DNA of 64,000 nt from Crossaster papposus (lineage: Eukaryota; Echinodermata; Asteroidea; Velatida; Solasteridae), in assembly GCA_037893245.1 (NCBI GenBank), contig JBAIAA010000436.1, positions 62,001-126,000 of the forward strand. Reading direction: 5' to 3'. The position numbers and the translations under genes are program-made. Numbering within the stretch: the stretch's first letter is position 1; every line of letters begins with the position of its first letter. The notes under the pieces were generated by a model. The model did no database searches and was not told the DNA's origin. It was given only the letters and a program-made list of their open reading frames with translations. Positions 36,101 to 48,100 of this stretch are shown piece by piece.

Positions 36101-39100
36101 GCTTTCCCATCCAGTGACATTTCTCTCTCCGTGACTTGTATGGCTTAATTAAGCGCGAATTAGTCTAGGCCCGTTATGTCCGAAATAAATGGAATGGGCG
36201 AACACGAAAGACTAGATGACCGTTGTTGGTATAAGATAAATCTGATGTGATTTTATTTGGGGGTGCGAGGAGAGAATTGTAATCGCAAATACTCTTGTGT
36301 TAGCAATAGCATGCTTTCGTGTCTTTACTGTTATGACACTCATCAGTTGCAGGTAGGTGATTCCATGGTGAGAAATCGGTTTTAACTCGCAAGGTGTGTG
36401 GGTTTGGTGTGGTACAATCAATGAACGTGAATTCCAGGTATTTCGGTGATGTGCGGTGATGTGCGGTGATGGAAAGATTTTAATTTTTTTTTTTTTAATT
36501 TAAATTTTTTTTATTTTTTTTTATTTTAAGGAGCGCTTTTTTTTTGCTCTCCTTAAATTTTTTAAGGAGCTCTGAGGAGCGCGAGCGCGATCGCGCTCCT
36601 TTAAAATGAAGGCCTGAAGTTATGGATGTGCAACTATGTTTATTTTTCTCTTTTCTCAACAAATCTTTATTCAAACTGAGTTTTAGAGCCGGTCGGAAAG
36701 GTGTTAGTTTACCTTCTTTCCCGGACTCCCGGCCGGCCAATGTGAGTGCCGGTCAGACCCGACCGACACCGACCGGGGTTGCGACATCCCTGCCTGTTAC
36801 ACGTATATTAGATGCAATTACTGTATAGTTAGAAATGCTTGTGTATGTCTCGTATATCAAAGGAAATTCTTTTAACTTGTTTTTCAGTATGGAAGAAGAC
36901 TTTGTTACGTGGAGGGAACAGTTCTGGCCGGCCGTCTGTCTGCGATTCGGGGTTCAGGCCACAGGGGACGAATCGAGGTACAGACTGCAATGGCAGACAA
37001 CACTAGACAACAACAATTAATAATTAGTTAACCCTATTTAGTTAATTTTTGCCTTTTAGCTGTCTATATATTATTGACATTTGATGAGTGATGAAAAACA
37101 GATTTACTAAATAAAAAAACAACCAAATTCAGCCTTATCTTAGTAACTATGGATATTGTGATGTAATTATTTTAATAAATAATCTATTTTTATTGTTTAA
37201 ACTTTTTTAGTATCCGTACATATTCACTTAAAATCGAGGACTTCCTAGCCGAGAAGATCTTTTCCGGTGAGGTGGCGAGGCTAGGATCCTTCAGGAATCA
37301 GAAACGGTGAGTCAGTCTTAAACCCTAACCCTTCTCAATCCTCCAAAATTTTGAAACATTTGCAAATCTTCAATAATCCTCCAGCAGTTTTGGAGGATTG
37401 AGGGTTAAAAATGGCAAAAAAAATGTTGGTTGAATGGTCACTGGTTGCAAATGGTCACTGGATGTTTTATTTTTGTTGAATGTCTAGGCCGTTTGATTCT
37501 AAGAACCCTTACCTGTCGCCAGTCCGAGTCAACAGGGAGCTTCACAAGGGAGGAGAGAGGTCCTGCATGCACATCGAGTTTGACATCACCGACTCTAAAA
37601 TCAGGTGAGGAGGAATTGTAGAAATTGATCAGAAAACGATTATGTCAGTGTTAATTTCACTGGCTTAAAACAGTGAAAAGTTTTCTTACTTTACCTTTTT
37701 TTATTACTGTCCGCCCCTTCGCAAATGTCCCAAAAGTCTGTAAGAGTGCCTATTTTTCCCCCGTTTCCCTTTTAGGTACGAAGCTGGTGACCATGTTGCC
37801 GTCTTCCCCACCAACGACTCTGTCCTAGTCGACAGGATAGCAGAACTCTTAGGAGTTGACATGGACGTTGTCATAAGCTTGGATAACCTAGATGGTAAAT
37901 TTGAAGTAGCTATAATCTATAATCTCCCCTTATTTGTATTTTTTTAATAAACCTTATTGAATCCTCTAAATTGACCATTGGTCAATATACCCTGTCTTAT
38001 ATTTGTTGGTTTGGTACCCTGTCTTACATTTTTTTGTCTGGTACCCTGTCTTATATTTGTTTGTCTGGTACCCTATCTTATATTTGTTTGAATGGTACAC
38101 AGAGGAAGCCAGCAAGAAGCACCCGTTCCCCTGCCCCTGTTCCTACCGCACGGCCTTCACCCACTATCTTGATATCACCGCCCTGCCTCGCACCAACGTA
38201 CTCAAGGACATCTCCGAGTACGCCTCGGATCCCAAGGAGAAGGAATTCCTGCTGTTACTGTCATCTGCTTCGCCGGAAGGAAAGGTATGGAATGCCCTGA
38301 AAGGAAGAGGTTTATTGGAAAGTTTTGCAAAAATTTTAACATTTAAATTTGTTTAAAGCTAGACAAATTAATATCTTTCATTTTTAGTTAAGTTAAAGGC
38401 TCAACGCGATGTCTTTTTATTTTGGACACATTTTTTGCCACTCCAAAGAATGTTGCAACCTGGGGCCACTTTCATAAAGATGTTGAGCAGAAATAATTTG
38501 CTTAGCATAAAAATTCTTCCTTGTCAAAAACAGGGTTACGAACCAAATTTTTAGGTAACATAAATATTGTTTCTGACTTATATTTTGTTGGTTTTTGCTT
38601 AGCATGAAATGCACGTGGAGTTTTGGCTGGCAACCCGTTATTTTTGAGCAAGACTTTTTTTGGTGCTAAGCAAATTGTTGTGCTTAACAGCTCTATGAAA
38701 TTGGCCCCTGATGCCACTTGATACATTTTTTTCTTGATATCTTATCTCAATGAAGCTGAATAGGTGTGTAAATGTTGAAAAAAAACATGATTCTGGGACT
38801 GAGAATTTTTTTAATTTTGTTAGGAAATACTTTTCTTAACCAGTTCGCGCCGGGATTATTTTAACATCACCGAGCCGAGGGGCGGGATTATTTTTAACGA
38901 AACTTTGTGTTTATATACGTCATCCGGCACGAACTGATTAAATTTGTTTTACTCAATAAACTTTGTACACAACTGGTGAAGTGGCGTCAGGATACAACAT
39001 TTTTTGCAAGCAACTTTCTACTCTCAAATGTGGGAAAACTATTTTTTATTTTTTTTTATTAAAAGTGCGTCAACATTTCTTGTATCTTTTTCATTGTTTC

Positions 39101-41684
39101 GTTTGCAGAAAGAGTACAGCGAGTGGGTGATTCACGACCACCGCAACTTCGTGGACATTCTTGAGGATCTTCCCTCCCTCAAACCCCCCCTGGGTCATCT
39201 GTGCGAGCTCTTACCACGCCTACAATCACGCTACTATTCAATCTCCTCCTCACCAAAGGTAGGAAATTCCCCGACTGGAAATTCAATGGCAATGTTTACT
39301 TCACATTTACAGATATCTGTAAATAACTCTAAAATATAATCGTGTAATTACTTAAATTGGCTCGCCATAGACAAATCTTGTGAGCCTTCGTAATCACCAT
39401 GTTTCTGTACATTACTAGGGCCTTTTCGAAATCGTTGCTTCGTCTTTGGCTTTGGCTTCGCCTCCGAATTTCGAATTACTGAGAAGCAAATGGAAATGGA
39501 AAAAAATTAAAATAGTCTAACTTTAGGGTTCACATCAATCGGTTGAATGTTTCTGAAGCACAACAGGCGTCAGAATGTGGCTGGGGATCTTGCAGTTGGG
39601 AGTCAAAAATCGCCTTAAGCCAAAGACGAAGCCAGGGATTCGAAAAGGCCCCTAGTTTCATGGCAACATAGATCCTTCAACTATTTCATGTTTATTTTTT
39701 ATGTTGACAGGCAAAGTTAGATACAGAGCAAATATTGAATTGTTTTGGGCCTTTCATGTACTTTTCTGCACCTTTCTGCACCTTTTTCCTTTGGATTTTT
39801 GTTGTAGCTTCACCCAACTAGCATTCACATCACGGCAGTACTGACCCGCTACACCACCCGTTTGGGTCGGCTTGTCAATGGCGTAGCTACCTCCTGGCTC
39901 AAGGGCAAGGTCTCTAACGGCTCCCAGCTCATCCCCACTGTGCCCATCTATGTCCGCAAGTCGCAGTTCCGTCTCCCGTTCAAGCCGGCCACGCCCGTCA
40001 TCATGGTCGGGCCTGGCACCGGACTGGCACCCTTCAGGGGGTTCATTCAGGAGCGATTTCACGCCAAGAAAGAAGGTTAGGATGGGGGTGGGGCGGGGCA
40101 GGACAGGGGTGGGGCAGGGTTGATATGGGAAGACACTTAATACTAACCAGTGTAGCGGTTCGGGTTATGTTTTTTCAGGAGCTGGGTGGTGCGTGAATGT
40201 ATCTTCATGAGAAAGAGCAATAGCAACTCGTATACGTTAAAGAACTATAAAGGATTATAAAGAACGGCTTCCTCAACCAACTCGCCAATAGCATAGTTGG
40301 TAGAGAGGAGAGCTATGGATTGGAAGGTCTGTGGTTCGAACCTGACGTTTGTCTTTTTCTTCTACAAATGTTTTTATGGGTTATTTTAATCATTGAACAA
40401 GGCTGAAGGGAAAACCGGGTTAGGGTACATAAGTGTCTTGAAAAATACAACAAGAACCGCTACACTGGTTAGTAGTGACTTCCGTTGATATGAGATCAGC
40501 ACCTTAGCTTTCACCATTAATATTTCCGTTTACAATGATTACATTCTCTTTCGGATCCGACAGGCAAACCTCTGGGCGAGACTGTCTTGTTCTTTGGCTG
40601 CCGTAATCGCGATCACGACTACATCTACGAGGACGAACTGAAGGGGTACATGGATGACCAAACCCTGTCGGCGGTCTTTGTCGCATTCTCCCGGGACAAA
40701 GCGGAGAAGCAGTACGTTCAGCACATCATGATGCAGGAGAAGAAGAAGATATGGGATCTCCTTGAACAGGGTGGACACATCTACGTATGCGGGTAAGCTT
40801 GTCATTAAAAGCATATAGGATTATTGATAAAAACATGCCAAGACTCAAGTTTTAACCAGTTCGCGCCGGGATTATTTTAACATCACCGAGCCGAGGGGTG
40901 CGATTAATTTTAACGAAACTCGATCCAAAGCAGGTTCAGGCCGATAGTGCCGGGAAGCACACCCACGCATTTCCGGCCTTGCTCGCTGCTGACATACAAT
41001 TCTGAACTTAAACTTGGCGTGTTTATGCGTCATCCGTTTTTAATTTGGGGAAAACTTTACATTTATATACATCATCCGGCGCGAACTGGTTAAAGGGAAT
41101 ATACAACACTTGCTTTTGTTCTAATTTTCATAAAAAGATAGATTTTTGGTTAGTATTTTATACATATGAACCAAGATTAAGATATAAGGCCCCCCCCCCC
41201 CCCCCCCCCTCTTTTGTGTTGGTCATTGTGCTCCCTGAGTCTTAGGAATTCTTTTCAGATATCTAGGTGTGTTAGGGTAGCATTAGTCTGGAGTATGTAT
41301 ATGGTATAGGGACAAAGAGGGGTTCACTTTGCCTTAAATCGTGCTAGGTATTATTGTACAACTGGAAAATATCGTTACACTGTTTAAACAAATTCACAGG
41401 ATACTTGAGACTTATTACTCACCGACAGTCAAATATGGTATTTTATGATAATTTTTGTAGTTTAGTTTTTAACCTTTAACAATCGTCCTGTTTATTTTGA
41501 CTAGTGCCCCAATTCTTTTAATTTTTGTTGTTCTGCCAGGGATGCACGCTATATGGCGCCGGATGTACAGAAGGTGATTAGGACTATCATCACCGAGCAC
41601 GGCGACAAAACGAACCAAGAGGCAGAGGATTACATCAAGAAGCTACAGTCTAAAGGTCGCTACGCCTGCGACGTCTGGAGTTAA
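30110..41684 (+). CDS. POR: NADPH-cytochrome P450 reductase (POR), complete, 15 exons
   Basis: This ER-anchored diflavin enzyme passes electrons from NADPH via FAD and FMN to microsomal P450s and haem oxygenase. Coding exons: 30110-30128, 30353-30527, 31394-31448, 32611-32739, 33731-33880, 34397-34521, 36888-36977, 37211-37306, 37488-37604, 37776-37894, 38103-38284, 39109-39258, 39808-40075, 40564-40792, 41540-41684. All phases close, giving 682 aa (human about 680). The N-terminal membrane helix is at residues 29-48. FMN motifs are GSQTGTGEE (92-100), LATYGEGDPTDN (144-155) and SLGNKTYEHYN (179-189). The FAD motif is RYYS (460-463) and the NADPH motif GPGTG (537-541). The C-terminus has Cys634-Gly-Asp and ends DVWS, keeping the Trp that stacks on FAD. 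A second in-frame ATG at 30358 could start a 674-aa form. Confidence 0.97.
30560..30912 (+). repeat. tRNA-like SINE in POR intron 2
   Basis: B-box-like GTGGGTTCGAGTCCAGC near 30620 is followed by a body with GGGCAGAGATGGTTATTGTG and GGCAGCATCGAGCTGTATAC and a tail of TTATTATTATG. The body is shared, in reverse orientation, with 52150-52375. The minus-strand open frame across it is a by-product. Confidence 0.65.
30927..31312. repeat. MITE-like family B, copy 3 (386 bp)
   Basis: TTAAAGGGATCGTATACG and its inverted end frame the element. It is in POR intron 2, upstream of the exon at 31394. Confidence 0.8.
31755..31990 (+). mobile_element. 3' tail of a non-LTR retrotransposon
   Basis: The plus strand reads LPVHIRNLRSLDKFKTEVKT followed by YLFKLAFDFES and a stop, the stereotyped end of CR1/RTE-like ORF2 proteins. 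A short UTR then ends in (TTA)n. Only the last ~35 codons remain. It lies in POR intron 3. Confidence 0.6.
32121..32267 (+). repeat. MITE-like family A, internally deleted (147 bp)
   Basis: Both ends (CAACCAGTTCGCGCCGG and its inverse) are present and the middle third is missing. Flanks are TCAA/TTGA rather than TTAA. It is in POR intron 3. Confidence 0.75.
32773..33159. repeat. Tandem duplication, 198-bp period, two copies
   Basis: Copies 32773-32959 and 32971-33159 are almost identical, running from GTTTGTTTTTGATTGAAATA to GACGGCATTTACCCACTTGT. The near-identity implies a recent duplication. It begins 33 nt after the POR exon 4 donor. Part of the unit recurs inverted at about 44230-44300. 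Confidence 0.85.
33904..34307. repeat. TIR element family G, copy 2 (~404 bp)
   Basis: TATGTGACCTGGCACCACGA, then AATG and GAAAGTCGC, is mirrored at the right end. It shares the outer TATGTGACCTG with 1818-2248 and carries a different inner arm. It is in POR intron 5. Confidence 0.7.
35401..35510. repeat. Fold-back palindrome (110 bp)
   Basis: ACTCCGAAAACGGGCTT at the left and AAGCCCGTTTTCGGAGT at the right are exact inverses. The inner arms share GGGCGCCCT, GATTATC and AGATTTG blocks around an ~11-nt loop. It lies in the long POR intron 6. Confidence 0.85.
35578..36616. mobile_element. Non-autonomous TIR element with 6-bp target duplication (1039 bp)
   Basis: The exact 16-bp inverted ends are CAGGCCTTCATTTTAA and its reverse complement. 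AAGTTA flanks both sides directly (35572-35577 and 36617-36622), a clean target-site duplication. Subterminal DNA on both sides is rich in palindromic GCTCTCCTTAA / TTAAGGAGAG words. A full family A element is nested inside (35789-36030). There is no transposase ORF. A 6-bp duplication does not by itself fix the superfamily. Confidence 0.8.
35789..36030 (-). repeat. MITE-like family A, full-length nested copy (242 bp)
   Basis: TTAACCAGTTCGCGCCGG and CCGGCGCGAACTGGTTAA are perfect inverses. It lies wholly inside the 1039-bp element and is therefore younger than it. Confidence 0.85.
37318..37408. repeat. Family D short copy (91 bp)
   Basis: TTAAACCCTAACCCTTC and GAGGGTTAAA frame two inverted CCTCCAAAAT / TTTTGGAGGATTG words resembling the 18627-19062 interior. 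It starts 12 nt past a POR exon donor. Confidence 0.55.
38836..38941 (+). repeat. MITE-like family A, internally deleted (106 bp)
   Basis: It starts TTAACCAGTTCGCGCCGGG and ends CCGGCACGAACTGATTAA, with the middle section deleted. It is in a POR intron. Confidence 0.8.
40141..40474. repeat. TIR element (19-bp ends, TA-flanked) with tRNA-like core
   Basis: CTAACCAGTGTAGCGGTTC and its exact inverse are each flanked by TA. The core (40281-40353) resembles a tRNA: GCATAGTTGGTAGAGAGGAG with a B box in GTGGTTCGAACCT. It is probably a SINE fragment captured by, or part of, a small DNA element in a POR intron. Only the ends and the B box are clear. Confidence 0.6.
40852..41093 (+). repeat. MITE-like family A, full-length copy (242 bp)
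   Basis: Perfect 18-bp inverted ends TTAACCAGTTCGCGCCGG. It sits 60 nt past the donor of the penultimate POR exon. Confidence 0.85.
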
Positions 41685-41854
41685 TCTAATAAACAAGGCC
41701 CATCCCCCCCCCCCTACCCAACAACCAGGAAGACATCAATAACCTTAACACTCCAATAGATCTTTAAATAGAGTTTAAAATACAGTAGTGCCAACGAAAA
41801 CAAAATAGGAGAGACTACACAAATCTTGAGTTTTGAATTAATTTTGGGTTTAAT

Positions 41855-42006
41855 TTTACCCTAACCCTCCAAGGTATTTTGGCTAGAAACCCTGCCAGAC
41901 GCAACAGATTGCATACTTTGTCACATTGACTTGTGTGCAGAGTCCAGCAAGGTCAAGCAGTCACCACAGATGGACTGTGCTGGATCTGGCAGGGTTAGGG
42001 TTAAAT
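41855..42006. repeat. Family D short copy (152 bp)
   Basis: TTACCCTAACCCTCC and GGGTTAGGGTTAA frame the interior CAAGGTATTTTGGCTAGAAA ... CAAGGTCAAGCAGTCACCAC, shared with 57588-57714. A left-end fragment of the same subfamily appears at about 13520-13570. Confidence 0.7.
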
Positions 42007-42930
42007 AGGTTAAAGCCTGGTTCATAATTCATGCGGATATGAAGCTAAGTGAATTTCATGATGTCAAAAATTAAAGTTTCATTGTGACGTTCTCTGTTAC
42101 CTTGATAATTTCGCTTCGCTTAAAGTATAAAAACAAATTATGTAAAGATAACTGGTAATACAGATATATTCAAGCTAAAATTATTGGGTTGTTTTTTACA
42201 AATATTGTAAGGAAATGAAAGAAAATTGAATGTAGTGGGATTTGAATTAAATGTAGGAAGAAATTCACTGGTTTTCTAAACGTTAAATACTTGACCAAGT
42301 TTAACTGGGGATTGAGGATTTAATACGACACCTGTCCTAATATATTTTTTATTGAGACGGATTGTCACACGGGAGAGGTAGAAACTAATCTTGAGGAATG
42401 TCTTATTTAAAAAAAAAAATTGTTAAAAAAAAAAAATGTAAATGTACATATCGAAAAATTTTCACTCTGATGCAAATATAACTACACAAATAATTAAATA
42501 TAAACAAATGTCTTTAGTTAAATCAAAAGTGTATGTACATTTTAACGTATTGCTTGTAAATGCTGTAAACCTTTTTTTGTATTCACCAAAGAATCAAGAC
42601 AACTTGGGTAGTCATCTACTGATGAGGACAAGTTAGCAGCCTGCGTAATTATTTGATTTATTCTTAATACTGCCCGGAGGATGAGGCTGCATTTCGTAGA
42701 AGGTAGAATTAGTTACTAATTTTTTATTATAGTATTTTGTAGTAAAAAGCATACAAATTTAGTTGTCAATCACAATTAGGCCTAATAATATCTTGGACCT
42801 GAAATTGAGCCCGTTTAGGGTTATCCGTTTCCATAAAGCAGCCAAGTCCCTTGAATTTTGCTTTCAAATTTCTAATTGTTTTAATATGTCTGTATTTTTC
42901 TTTTATTGTTAGATTGTGTTCGACCATACC

Positions 42931-43272
42931 TTAAAAGGATCGTATACGTTTGGTAATTACTCCAAAAATTAATGGCAATAAAAACTTACTTGGTAAGCAG
43001 CTTTGGATAGTATAATGCATTTTTAAAAACTTTTCACTTTGAAGTACTGCGGTTATGGAAAAAGATATCACTTTTTATCCCCAAAAATTTGAATCTGAGA
43101 AGCGTTACTGCAGTGACGTTTCTCAGATTGTGTATTCCAATGCAGATTATTCTTCCTGCGTAGACATAACCGCTACCACCTTTTGAAATGAAATTTTTAC
43201 AGGTTAGTTTTATGGTATATATCTATAGGATTGAAACAAACGGTGGGTTCCAAACGTATACGATCCCTTTAA
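42931..43272. repeat. MITE-like family B, copy 4 (342 bp)
   Basis: TTAAAAGGATCGTATACG and GTATACGATCCCTTTAA frame a typical, slightly deleted interior. Confidence 0.8.
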
Positions 43273-43729
43273 ATAAGTTTCAGTTGATATTGTGGTAAGA
43301 ATGTGGGTTTTTGTTTAGGTTCTTGTTATTTACTTTTCGTAAGGTATTAGGAATAATGGTTGCAAATAACGTAGTATTTTGATACTATTTCAGAGGTTGT
43401 GTACAAAGTCTATGTAGAGTCAAGGAAAACTGTCCAAGTATTTCCTAACAAAATTGGACATGTTTCTCACTACCAAATTAAAACCCAAACGAACTACAGA
43501 ATGTTGTAAAGCCTGTTTTATTTCATTCAGACCGTGGTATAAGATGCTACTGCATAACACATGGGTGTCGCAACATCTGTAGTTTGGGGACAAATTAAAA
43601 AGTAGTACTTGACAATGTAAAAGTGAAAATAAAAAATTCATACATTTGTAAATTTGGATGGCTATAAATATACTACGTCCAACTTCTGCAAGAAAATAAC
43701 AATGTCTGTCACAATGCCCTTTGTTCCTG

Positions 43730-44031
43730 TTAAAGGTAGGATACACCGTCAGTAATTGCTTGAATTTTATTAGTAAATCTTGTTTAACTGTCAAAGGTTT
43801 TACAATTATGGATAGAAAAACATCTTTCGTTTGTAACTGGCATCGGGCAGTTATTCTTGTTTTTTCGCGATTGCCGCCTGGCGAACAATATTTTTTTTTA
43901 TAAATTTTAATTTTTCAAAACAATTACAAAAAATCTAGTGCAACCATTTGGCTGGATGCCTAGAATCATTATTTACTTTCAAATAAGTAAGATATTTCTT
44001 AATATCTGCGAATGGTGTATCCTACCTTTAA
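43730..44031. repeat. Repeat family F copy 4 (302 bp, TTAA-flanked)
   Basis: TTAAAGGTAGGATACACC and GGTGTATCCTACCTTTAA are perfect inverses. This copy best defines the family's ends. Confidence 0.85.
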
Positions 44032-44217
44032 GATGTGTAACAATTTCTAGTGGAAGTTCAACAAGAAGACTGTAAACATAACTTTCACAATTATCATCGA
44101 GGTGCTTCCTCGTACGTGGAACATTTAAGAAGGGAACCAAGAAATGAGAGCATTCAAGCAAAAATAGACTTACATTTTCCAAATAAAGATCACTCAGTTG
44201 ACATACGTGTATAGACT

Positions 44218-44366
44218 GGCAATCGTGGACGGGGCATTGTCCGACCGTCTTCCCTCTTTTGTTTGTACCAACATTTTCGGATGATCGCCATAGGATTTGT
44301 ACACGAGTTGAGATCGTGGACCCATTGTTTGCCTCCCAATTCTTTTGTCCAACGACCACGATTGCC
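44218..44366. repeat. Short inverted-repeat element (149 bp)
   Basis: GGCAATCGTGG and CCACGATTGCC bracket a segment that includes, inverted, the GACGGTCGGACAATGCCCCG and ATGGCGATCATCCGAAAA words of the POR-intron tandem duplication. Confidence 0.6.
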
Positions 44367-45173
44367 GGTCAATACAAACGCACTTTCTTTCTGAATTGTG
44401 GAGCCCCCTTCAATTGACCAAAGCACTGTGCGAAACAATGGTTTTGCCATTAAAAGGGGCCTTGTGATTGTACATGTACACGATAGCAAGTCCACCCGGA
44501 TTGGTCTAAATGGCTTTTTGATAACTTCTATTCCAAGTGTTCAACAACAACAAAAATCCAAGTTTTGTGAAGGCCATTTGGGCCAACTGAATTTAGTTAT
44601 AGTCAATCATATTCTCAAACTCAAGGTAATCAAATGTGTGCAGAGTAACATTCGAGTCCCTTCATTGCAAGTCCATCACAAGTCCCTAAGTCTCAAGTCA
44701 AACCACTAGCTATTCAAATGAACCGTTACAAAAGAATTCTTTTCTCATTGTTCATCCAGTTACTTGAGACTGGACTTGTAAAAGGACATGCAGAGGACTC
44801 GACTACAACACTCAATTTTTGATAATCACCACAATACTATTGATTACACTAATGATGATTTTAGCAATGTGTATAATTTAATCAAAAAATAAATATCTAT
44901 TTTAGTTTTTCCTTTTCAAAAAATAATAGAATGCGAGGCGATCTTTAGGATTTTCGTTTATTTTACAATTATTATGAACTTGATTTTTTTGGTTACTTCT
45001 CCTTTTTATGCCTTAAAAATATCACAAGGAATACAGCACTTGAGTGCAACTTTACAATGCAAGCTAAAAACACGAAACTGTTTGCTGGCCAACGACGTAA
45101 TACGGCGTAATACGTAATAAGAAATGTTAGGAGTAAACTTGAAAACGTGACTGAATACAAATCAAACACTGTT

Positions 45174-48100
45174 TTATGGCCTGGTTCCGGTGGATTTTTT
45201 TCTTTTGATCTTTGTGCCTAGAAAAAGGAAAGAAAACAATCATCTTGTATGATGGAACTTCATATCGGGAGATTTTTAGAATAATATTGGGTTTTGTCAT
45301 TCACAGTTGTTATACAAATAATAAATGTTTATAGGTGCAATGGTAAGAATAATTTAGGGGACAATGTTCCATTGGTAAGTTCACGTGGCTCTATGGTATA
45401 GACAGACAAGGGTACACAGTTTTCACTTACTTTTTGTTGCTTCATTGGAAGGGAGAGAAGCTCTCCGTTTGAGCGCTGCTTTTGGTGAGTTGCCGTCATC
45501 TTGACTCTTGGATCTCTTTGGCTGTTTAGCCGATGCCGAAGCTAAGCTGTCTTGCGATGACTTGGGTGTTCTGGCTACAGTCTTCTTGTGGATTCTTCTG
45601 GACAGGCTGTCCTTTCTTGATTTAGTACTTTCCTGAAAGCAATTATGACAGGCATTGTGTGGAGACGGGCAATGTACGTCACAGTAACAATTGTTCAAAT
45701 CTTCATGTTGAATTTTGTTCAGAGTGCATTTTTATGAACTGTGAAATACTATAACCCGACACCTGAGGGTGCTGTTGCGGTCATGTTCTTTTTAGGCACT
45801 CAATGTGAATCTGAAAAGCAGCACGTTCTAACAGCTTGTGCATTAACGTTTGCACACTGATTGGCCTTGTTGGTGTAAATCAACAAAGACATACTTGAAA
45901 TATTCAGGGAAGGTGTGTAATAAACTTGAAAATGCAGGTCCGGTCTCACCTGAGAGGAGCCAGAGATTACTTGGACATCAGCCGTCTGTGTCTTGGCACT
46001 TTGCTTGCGCCCAGCTGGTGTATCCCTTTCAAACATCTCCTCCAGTGCCTTGGGCTGCAGTCGGGGTGTCTTAGGGGATGCCTTCTGAGACTGGGAACTA
46101 GGATCTGTCTGGCTGTCCGCCGAGATGCCCGCAAGGATGCGATAGGTATCGCCAAACGTTGCTGCCCGTTTGACCTTTGTGGGGCTCAAGGGCGACACCC
46201 CTTGCTGCTTCTCTGTCGACCTTATGGCAGTCTTTCTGGTGGACGTAGAGCTTTCTGCTTCCTTGGTGGGCTGTCGTGGAGTGTTGACAGCCAGGCTGTT
46301 GCTTTTGATGCCTCCTGTGATCGTCAGCGATTTTCGCTTTGGTTGTTTCTTCTTGGATACTGACCGGGTGACTAAGGGCTGCCGGAGATCTGAAAATGTA
46401 GTAGCACACTCCTCCCGGATGCGTCGGATACCTTCAGAAACTGCATCCTTACCAGCTGGAGTCTTCTGCTCTGAAATCTTGGAGGCCTGCTTGTTAGTCT
46501 TGCATTGTCTAAAGACAGGCTCTTCGTCGCTGTTACCAGAGCTAATCACCGGTTTTTTCAAACTACCTACTCTCCTTGCCAATCCAGACAGCCTGCTTTG
46601 CTTCTTCAAACCTGGTGTTGTATCCTTCTCTTCTCTAGGTTGTGAGGCACCCACAGATTCCTCTGCGACTAAAGGCGGCTGGTGATCTGAAGATGCTGTT
46701 TCAGGTTCCTCTTGCATCTGTCCAACGTCTTCAGAGACTGCATCCTTGACAGAAGGGGTCTTCTGCTCTGAAGGCTCATAGGCCCGTTTGCTCGTCTTGT
46801 ATCGTCTGAAGACTGGCGAGTGAAGTTTAGCATGCTCTTCATCGCTTTCGCTAAGGGTATTCATCCGTTTCCTAACATTGCTTGTTTTCCTTGCCGACCT
46901 AGACAGCCTACTCTGTTTCTTTGGAGCAGGCGTTGTATTCTTTATTTCTCCAGGTTGTGAGGCATCAGCAGATACGTCTGGGTTGGAGTCAGTGCTGATT
47001 CCTTGCAGTGAAGTCAAGTTGTTGGCCCGTCGTGGAGTGGCAAACCTTCCACTCTCAGATTTAGTATTCATTGTTTCATCGTCGGCTGAGCTGCAGGAAT
47101 TAGAGACTACTTCAACGTCGTCATCCCGGGAATACTTTGCAGATTCGGTGCCTCGTGTTGGCCGGGAGTCACTGTTGCTGTCCTCGTGGTTTCGGCTGAT
47201 AGGGGTGAAGAACCGCAGGAGGCTGGACTGACTGTGGGCGTTGTTCATGGACCTAAGGTTCATCACCTTGCGACCCCCACTGGACTCATCCGATACCTGC
47301 TCTTGTTTCTTGCTTGACGTCTTCCCAGCTTCCTGGGAATGTTGCAAACCACTTGTCTGAACTTTCATCGATGGAGTCTTGGAACAAGGCTGTCCTGAAG
47401 TATCCTTCAATTTCCCGCTACTTTTGTCTTTATCTTGGTCATAATCATCAGCCTTATTTTCAATGAGAAGGATCTCTTCGTCGTTGTCCATCTCTTTTTC
47501 CTCCTCTCCCGCAACATCCACTATCTCTCCATCCTTCTCAGTCTTACGACACGAGGCCTTCACTTTAAATGTGATCTCGTCATCCACATCGATGACGATG
47601 GACTCCCTGGTCGAATCCAAGTTATCCCTGGCTGTGGTGAAGCTCTCTCTGTCAGACTCCGCTTCCTGCTCGAATCCTTGGGTCTCTGGGATGACTATGA
47701 CATCATTTCCGTCTCCTTCTGAACTCAGCAGCAGGGTCTTCTGACTTCTAGACTTCCTACGCCTCCTCTGACTCTGAGTGCTTCCCAAGTTGCTCTTGGC
47801 TGCATCACAGGCATCCGTCCCCTCTCTCTGTGCCTCTGACTTCAACATGTATCGCTGCTCCTCAAAGCTCAATGATTCAGGGACGGTTTGCTCCGAATTG
47901 GCACCACTCACGTTCATACTCGCATCCATGTCAACAACTTCGTAGTCACTTTGATCACTGTCCAGCAATGTTGTAGGCCCATCACTGCCATTTTTAACAG
48001 AGTTGATTTTGCTTCTAGCTTTGGGGCTTGAGGGGTTAACAACTAAATCTTCTTCACTCCCTCCTTCATCACTGGTTTCCTGTCAAGAGATTCACAATAC

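Larger units (their letters stand above)
41685..45173. other. Tail-to-tail spacer between POR and the PIP-box gene
   Basis: AATAAA occurs at 41688-41693, only four bases past the POR stop, probably too close to be the used signal. The rest holds family D, B and F copies and a short inverted-repeat element; no further gene is seen. Confidence 0.5.

Noticed and set aside
46170-47744. Plus-strand frames of 90-171 codons opposite the large exon of the PIP-box gene
   Set aside because: Antisense shadows of a long Ser-rich exon; no splice context or similarity.
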